The position numbers and the translations under genes were made by a program. A DNA stretch of 58,081 nucleotides from assembly GCA_902762355.1 (NCBI GenBank), contig CACWNR010000010.1, positions 1 through 58,081 on the forward strand, written 5' to 3'. How positions within the stretch are numbered: position 1 is the first letter of the stretch; the number at the start of each line of letters is the position of its first letter. The notes beneath the pieces are model-generated. The model did not search any database. It was not told the origin of the DNA and saw only the letters and a program-made list of their open reading frames with translations. Source of the stretch: an uncultured Bacteroidales bacterium (lineage in GTDB: Bacteria > Bacteroidota > Bacteroidia > Bacteroidales > Paludibacteraceae). Positions 53,717 to 58,081 of the stretch are shown in pieces.

Positions 53717-55905
53717 TAGTGAATGAACATCAGTTCGCGGTACTTGGGCAGTGTCCACATCTCGTCATCGACGATGAGTTCGAGTGCATCAGCATGCTCA
53801 CGGATCTCGGCCATAAGCGGCAGGACATTATCGTGATAAGCGATCGCCTTACTGCGCTCGTCCGGTTGACGATTGGCTTTATGTCGTGCATCGGTCATGC
53901 GCTCTACTCCTTCAAGGATAGCGCCCGAGTGTTCCTCGATCTGCTTGATGATACTATAGTCCATCGCGTTGAGCGAAGCCGTCTCATCGGCGCTGAAGAC
54001 CTGCTTGACGGCCAGTACGTTCTGCAGCAGCATCGTCTGGTAACGCTTCGCGGCAGGTAGCACGTGATTAACGACCAGATCGCCCATCACGCGGCTCTCA
54101 ATCTGCAGTTTTTTGACGTACGTTTCCCATTTGACCTCACTGCGGCTGTGTAATTCCGCATTGCTGAGAACACCTGTGGTTTCGAACATTTGTATAGAGG
54201 AAGGGAGTAAGTAATTATCGATAATTTTCGGTACGCTGGTCTCGCAGTCCAAGCCTCGTTTGGCAGCCTCTTCTTTCCACTCATCGGAATAGCCGTTACC
54301 GTCAAAACGGATGGCTTTGCAGGCCATGATATATTTCTTAATCACGTCAAAGAGCACACGCTCTTTGGCTTCCCCCTTCTCGATACGGGCGTCCACTTCT
54401 TCTTTGAAGATCATCAACTGCTCAGCGACAGCGGCATTGAGCGCCAACATCGCCGCACCGCAGTTAGCGGATGATCCCACCGCACGGAACTCAAAACGGT
54501 TACCCGTGAAAGCAAACGGAGAGGTACGGTTTCTATCTGTGTTGTCCAATAAAATCTCCGGAATATTTGCCACGCCGAGTTTCATCTCCTTCTTGGCATT
54601 GATGATGATGGCCTCTTCGGCCTTGGCGTGCTCGAGTTTGTCGAGGACTTCGCTGATCTGCTTGCCCAAGAAGACAGAGATGATGGCAGGCGGTGCCTCA
54701 TTCGCACCCAGACGATGCTCGTTGGTAGCGCTGACGATGGATGCTTTGAGCAGGCCGTTATGGCGTTGAACGGCCATGAGGACATTCACCAAGAAGGTGA
54801 TAAACTGCAAGTTCTGGTACGGGTTCTTACCCGGCGCAAGCAGGTTGATGCCCGTGTTGGTGGACATCGACCAGTTGCAGTGCTTACCACTACCGTTCAC
54901 GCCGGCATAGGGTTTCTCGTGCAGCAATACGCGGAAATGATGTTTCTCCGCCACACGCTCCATGATGGACATAACGAGCAAGTTATGATCGTTGGCAAGG
55001 TTGACGTCTTCAAAGATTGGCGCCATCTCAAATTGATTAGGTGCCACCTCATTATGGCGCGTACGAACAGGGATGCCGGCCTTGAGGGCTTCGTATTCCA
55101 ACTCACGCATGAACGCCAGCACACGTGCCGGTATCGCGCCGAAATAATGGTCTTCGAGCTGCTGCGATTTGGCACTGTTATGCCCCATGAGTGTACGGCC
55201 GGTGAGCAGCAGATCCGGACGCGCCGTATAGAGCGATTCGTCCACGAGGAAGTACTCCTGTTCCCAGCCGAGGTTCGCGTGTACGTGCTTCACTTGTTTA
55301 TCGAAATAAGCGCACACCTCACGGGCTGCATGACAGAGCGATGCCGTCGAACGAATCAACGGGGTCTTATAATCGAGCGCTTCACCGGTATAAGCCACAA
55401 AAACAGTCGGGATACAAAGCGTGTCGCCTATGAGGAACACCGGACTCGAAGGATCCCATGCGGAATAACCGCGTGCCTCGAAGGTATTACGGATTCCTCC
55501 CGAGGGGAAGGATGAAGCGTCCGGTTCTTGCTGATAAAGACTATCCCCGCTGAACTCCTCCAGCAGTTCGCCGCTTTTACCAAGGGTGAAGAAGGCATCG
55601 TGCTTCTCGGCTGTTCCACCTGTCAGCGGCTGGAACCAGTGCGTGAAATGGGTTGCTCCGTGATCCATTGCCCACTTGCGGATACCGATGGCTACGACAC
55701 CTGCGATGTCACGATGAATCGTACGACCATTATCCACATCGTCAAACAACTGATCCAATACATCCTGTGAGATGTACTCCTTCATCTTTTCACGCGTGAA
55801 TACATCTTGCGCAAAATAGTCCTTTACTTTGCCTTCCGGCACATCTACCACCGCCGGTTTATGCTCAAAGGCGGTTTTTAACGCTTCAAAACGAATATTG
55901 CTCAT
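53716..55905 (-). CDS. glnN: Glutamine synthetase type III
   Basis: ATP-dependent ammonia assimilation. 729 residues, the size expected for the GSIII class characteristic of Bacteroidetes and much longer than GSI/GSII (~450). Visible: HFTHWFQPLTGGTAEKHD, QEYFLVDE, RHNEVAPNQFEMAPIFED, KPYAGVNGSGKHCNWSM and RNRTSPFAFTGNRFEFRAVGSSAN. ATG 55905 (MSNIRFEALK) follows a 50-nt leader. First gene of the glnN-aminotransferase-pyrG-dapF-dapL run, coupling nitrogen input with glutamine-using and wall-precursor steps. Confidence 0.97.
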   Translation of the reverse strand: MSNIRFEALKTAFEHKPAVVDVPEGKVKDYFAQDVFTREKMKEYISQDVLDQLFDDVDNGRTIHRDIAGVVAIGIRKWAMDHGATHFTHWFQPLTGGTAEKHDAFFTLGKSGELLEEFSGDSLYQQEPDASSFPSGGIRNTFEARGYSAWDPSSPVFLIGDTLCIPTVFVAYTGEALDYKTPLIRSTASLCHAAREVCAYFDKQVKHVHANLGWEQEYFLVDESLYTARPDLLLTGRTLMGHNSAKSQQLEDHYFGAIPARVLAFMRELEYEALKAGIPVRTRHNEVAPNQFEMAPIFEDVNLANDHNLLVMSIMERVAEKHHFRVLLHEKPYAGVNGSGKHCNWSMSTNTGINLLAPGKNPYQNLQFITFLVNVLMAVQRHNGLLKASIVSATNEHRLGANEAPPAIISVFLGKQISEVLDKLEHAKAEEAIIINAKKEMKLGVANIPEILLDNTDRNRTSPFAFTGNRFEFRAVGSSANCGAAMLALNAAVAEQLMIFKEEVDARIEKGEAKERVLFDVIKKYIMACKAIRFDGNGYSDEWKEEAAKRGLDCETSVPKIIDNYLLPSSIQMFETTGVLSNAELHSRSEVKWETYVKKLQIESRVMGDLVVNHVLPAAKRYQTMLLQNVLAVKQVFSADETASLNAMDYSIIKQIEEHSGAILEGVERMTDARHKANRQPDERSKAIAYHDNVLPLMAEIREHADALELIVDDEMWTLPKYRELMFIH

Positions 55906-55957
55906 ACTTTTGACGTTATTTTTCGTTTTTAATTCGATTAAATTTAAAAATCGACGG

Positions 55958-55989
55958 CAAAAGTACAATAATTTTTTGAATTATGCAAG
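55958..55989 (-). promoter_or_regulatory. glnN promoter
   Basis: Minus strand: CTTG (55989-55986), 20-bp spacer, TACTTTTG (55965-55958). TTGCATAA box. Two further TTTGCAT-like words lie just upstream (about 55993-56008). Leader about 50 nt. Confidence 0.7.
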
Positions 55990-56009
55990 TCTTTTTGCAT
56001 TTTTTGCAT

Positions 56010-56031
56010 AAAAAAGAGCCCCGGAGGGCTC
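56010..56031 (-). terminator. Intrinsic terminator of the VWA gene
   Basis: Minus-strand hairpin GAGCCC (56031-56026), 4-nt loop, GGGCTC (56021-56016), then six T (56015-56010). It lies 24 bp past the VWA stop codon and upstream of the glnN promoter. Confidence 0.85.
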
Positions 56032-56054
56032 ATTTTATCGATTCAGAAGAATTT

Positions 56055-57773
56055 TTAACGTACGAGTATCTTTTTTGTGTGCCAGATACCATCGTAATAG
56101 GTCTTGATGAAATAGACGCCTATCGGAAGATGATCGGTTGGAACCGTACCACAAAAGATTCCCAGGAGTTTGCCGCTGACATCGATCAGGTAGTGAACGC
56201 CTTCTCCATTTGGGATAGAAGGATCGGCTTCAAGATCGGCAGTCGTGAACGGATTCGGCAGGAAATACTCATTGTGGGTCAATTCTTCGGTTTCCTCTAG
56301 CGGCTGACATTCGGGCATCTTACTGAACTCCACGATCGTACGCACAAGCATATCATTGAGGTGCTCGACCTTCAAGCTATCCGTTGTCGGCTTGAGGTGC
56401 GGATTACCGATACCGGAGTCATCGGTGAGGAAGAAGGACGTTCCGTTGGTTGCCAACGCTATGGCACGCAGCAGGAATTCGGCACTCTCGTCTATTCCGC
56501 TACAAACGACCGGCACAATCCGTACACCCATCGCGGCGGCGTTCAGGATTTGCTCATGCAGTAACGCCAGGGTAGCTGAGTCTTCGTGGCAGGGCGCATC
56601 TAATATAAGGAACGCGATACGCGCACGCGCGTTGTCATTCCACCCCGCACTATTCAACGCTGCCATCAAAGCCTCGGGAACGGCTTCCGGATAATCCCCA
56701 CCGCCGTTAGCGTTCTGATGATCAATAAACTCCTGCGTGGTGGCGATATTGTCCGTTAGACGCGAGATACGGGTCAGGTACTCATCGCTATGATCGCGAT
56801 ATACCACCGCACCGGTGCGGATCGCCAGGCCTCCTGTAGCGGTCTTTGCGCGAGAGATGACATCTTTCATCTCGGCCTGCAGATAATGCAGCTCATCGCC
56901 CATCGAACCTGTTGCATCGAAGACAAACAGTACGTCCACTGCATCGGACACCTCGCAAGGCTCATCTAGGATGATGGTTTGCTCCGGCACACGTACTGCC
57001 GACGGCTGTGCGTCCTTGAGCAGGTTACCCCATAGTTCCGCCTTACCGGTGTTGTCCGTCAGGGCTTGGAAGAGGGTGTTGCCTTTCTCATCCTTCAGTT
57101 GTACAGGATAGTTCGCCACCGGGTATCCATCTTTGGTCTTTACCTGTACGGTATAACGCTGACGTGGTTCGATACCCCAAGTCTTAATGAATTGCCCGTG
57201 TGTGCTATCCAGCATTTTCGGCCAGAAGTACCACTTGGCGAAGTCATTCACCTCACCGGCCGTCAACTTGCCGGCAGAGACACCATTGCTTGCATCTCCG
57301 TAATACGGCAATGTATGCATCTCTGCGGCTGCTTCTTCCGCTTCCACCACAGCATAGTCGGCGGTCGCCATCATGGCAACTGCTTTTTCATAACGAACAC
57401 CGCTTCGCGTTGCGCCCAGGGTATAATATACCTCCTTACCGCCTCGACCTTCCTTACCGGGCTTAGCCGCTAAAGTCACAATCTCCAGCGACGCGTCAGA
57501 AAGCGTCACCTTCTTTGCCTCGAAGCCTTCACACGAGATGGTCAGTGAACTGACACCCTTGATCTGCTCGGGCTTCAGCACGATACACCCGTCAAAAGAC
57601 GAGGTATAGGTCGTTTTACCGATCTTCACTTGCGCCCCGTTCAAGAGCGCTTGCGTACTATCCATCACAATGACGGTAAGCGGGTTCTCGCGTACCGGCA
57701 CATTCTTTTTCATACAGGCATTGGCTGTCGTCAGGCACAGCACTGCAACCAAAAGAGAGACAATTTTCTTCAT
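56055..57773 (-). CDS. Exported VWA-domain protein with C-terminal sorting-type domain
   Basis: 572 residues. Signal peptide with possible lipobox (TANAC, Cys20); a carboxypeptidase-regulatory-like beta domain about 30-105; a region with AGEVNDFAKWYFW (172-184); von Willebrand A domain about 278-480 with the MIDAS motif DATGSMGDE (286-294); and a C-terminal domain ending PIGVYFIKTYYDGIWHTKKILVR, which has the G-x-Y-x-x-(K)...K form of type A C-terminal signals for type IX secretion. The start at ATG 57773 begins the signal peptide. Likely a surface or secreted metal-dependent adhesion/binding protein (inference). It has its own terminator. Confidence 0.82.
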   Translation of the reverse strand: MKKIVSLLVAVLCLTTANACMKKNVPVRENPLTVIVMDSTQALLNGAQVKIGKTTYTSSFDGCIVLKPEQIKGVSSLTISCEGFEAKKVTLSDASLEIVTLAAKPGKEGRGGKEVYYTLGATRSGVRYEKAVAMMATADYAVVEAEEAAAEMHTLPYYGDASNGVSAGKLTAGEVNDFAKWYFWPKMLDSTHGQFIKTWGIEPRQRYTVQVKTKDGYPVANYPVQLKDEKGNTLFQALTDNTGKAELWGNLLKDAQPSAVRVPEQTIILDEPCEVSDAVDVLFVFDATGSMGDELHYLQAEMKDVISRAKTATGGLAIRTGAVVYRDHSDEYLTRISRLTDNIATTQEFIDHQNANGGGDYPEAVPEALMAALNSAGWNDNARARIAFLILDAPCHEDSATLALLHEQILNAAAMGVRIVPVVCSGIDESAEFLLRAIALATNGTSFFLTDDSGIGNPHLKPTTDSLKVEHLNDMLVRTIVEFSKMPECQPLEETEELTHNEYFLPNPFTTADLEADPSIPNGEGVHYLIDVSGKLLGIFCGTVPTDHLPIGVYFIKTYYDGIWHTKKILVR

Positions 57774-57802
57774 AATAATTCCATTTTTTATAAAAATATG
57801 CG

Positions 57803-57834
57803 CAATAATTATGCCAAACGCTTGCGTATGCAAG
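57803..57834 (-). promoter_or_regulatory. Weak candidate promoter of the VWA gene
   Basis: CTTG (57834-57831, minus strand, extended as TTGCATAC) is followed after 20 bp by AATTATTG (57810-57803), a poor match to TAnnTTTG. Reported because position and -33 box fit the other promoters. Confidence 0.35.
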
Positions 57835-57881
57835 TTTTTCTTGGGGATTTTTTTCTTGGGGGATTTTTTTCTTGGGGGATT
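57835..57881. repeat. Three tandem 15-16 bp G-run repeats upstream of the VWA gene
   Basis: Units TTTTTCTTGGGGATT (57835-57849), then TTTTTCTTGGGGGATT twice (57850-57865, 57866-57881). They lie immediately upstream of the candidate -33 box of the VWA gene. Confidence 0.85.
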
Positions 57882-57913
57882 AAAAACAGCCGTGAGTGAA
57901 ACGAACACCGCAT

Positions 57914-57941
57914 AAAAAAGGGCACCTCGTTGGAGGTGTCC
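57914..57941 (-). terminator. Intrinsic terminator of the gene entering from the right edge
   Basis: Minus strand: stem GGACACCTC (57941-57933), loop of 4, GAGGTGCCC (57928-57920), followed by six T (57919-57914). One G-T pair in a 9-bp stem. Confidence 0.85.
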
Positions 57942-57964
57942 TTCTGATAACCGATCCGGATGGA

Positions 57965-58081
57965 TTAGCCGTTGTGCTCTTGATCGTAAGCATCACCGCA
58001 AACCTTCCAGAGGTAAGCTTTCATGGTCTTTTTGCCACCGGCGGTGTCCTTCTGCTCGAGGAACGCTTGGCGATCCTGAGC
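57965..58081 (-). CDS. C-terminal fragment of an unrecognised protein
   Basis: The last 38 codons of a minus-strand gene enter from the right edge and end in TAA at 57965-57967. The visible residues are hydrophilic and end MKAYLWKVCGDAYDQEHNG. Too little is visible for a family call; codon use matches the neighbours, and a good terminator 24 bp downstream supports that it is a real gene. Confidence 0.6.
   Translation of the reverse strand, partial: AQDRQAFLEQKDTAGGKKTMKAYLWKVCGDAYDQEHNG

Noticed and set aside
57835-57881. G-quadruplex in the G-run repeats
   Set aside because: Only three G-runs separated by about 11-12 nt; a fourth run is missing and loops are long.

Overview
The window is a compact chromosomal segment from an anaerobic, Gram-negative member of the Bacteroidetes, most likely order Bacteroidales. 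Evidence: almost every promoter has the Bacteroidetes form TTG...TAnnTTTG; the genome carries a type III glutamine synthetase, a class III fructose-bisphosphatase, a BT_3928-type DoxX protein, C10 (streptopain-like) proteases and 2-oxoacid:ferredoxin oxidoreductase; LPS genes (waaA, lptC, a PagL-like deacylase) show an outer membrane. I see no tRNA, rRNA, insertion sequence, prophage or CRISPR array. Genus cannot be decided from the sequence alone.

Layout. 1-559: tail of an unrecognised conserved gene. 587-3014: queH and a CPA2-type cation/proton antiporter. 4579-2971 (minus): tsaD and a small exosortase-family protein. 4729-17680 (plus): a run of twelve genes: outer-membrane barrel protein, waaA, hisS, a duplicated DUF1599 protein, a DoxX/thioredoxin-like membrane protein, two C10 proteases, tpiA, a gamma carbonic anhydrase, pyrH, frr, rsgA. 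20544-17705 (minus): korA-korB. 20628-24398 (plus): lepA, a sodium/proton antiporter-like gene, dedA. 29986-24373 (minus): murC-ftsQ-ftsA-ftsZ plus a Wzz-like protein. 30068-31423 (plus): PagL-like lipid A deacylase. 33492-31406 (minus): DPM1-like glycosyltransferase and a helical-repeat protein. 33899-37263 (plus): two GH13 lipoproteins. 44129-37296 (minus): small conserved protein, acyl-CoA ligase, coaX, outer-membrane barrel, TPR protein, lptC, fabG. 44274-46223 (plus): fbp. 48951-46224 (minus): glmS and ddh. 55905-48998 (minus): glnN, aminotransferase, pyrG, dapF, dapL. 57773-56055 (minus): VWA protein with a C-terminal secretion-type domain; 58081-57965: tail of another minus-strand gene.

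How it fits together. Much of the content is envelope building and central metabolism: amino-sugar and cell-wall precursors (glmS, ddh, dapL, dapF, murC), division (ftsQAZ), LPS (waaA, lptC, PagL-like), translation (hisS, frr, rsgA, lepA, tsaD, queH), nitrogen and nucleotide supply (glnN, pyrG, pyrH) and glycan/protein degradation (GH13, C10).

The unusual layer is not a gene but a repeat and promoter layer. Short tracts of degenerate 7-bp tandem units (with one 8-bp and one 11-bp variant), typically 28-35 bp long, sit both inside coding sequences (queH, murC, a glycosyltransferase, an amylase, PagL-like gene) and in gene junctions (rsgA/korB, lepA/antiporter, ftsQ/murC, ddh/glmS). In two unrelated neighbouring genes the same tract is read in the same frame and gives the same GLQVTG-(D/N)-GL peptide. 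In addition, eleven of the twelve promoters with a clear TTG box have exactly 20 bp between TTG and TAnnTTTG (the twelfth has 21), nearly all with an extended TTGCAT-like box, and two divergent gene pairs share a 48-bp promoter cassette with only five differences. These are the points I would follow first.
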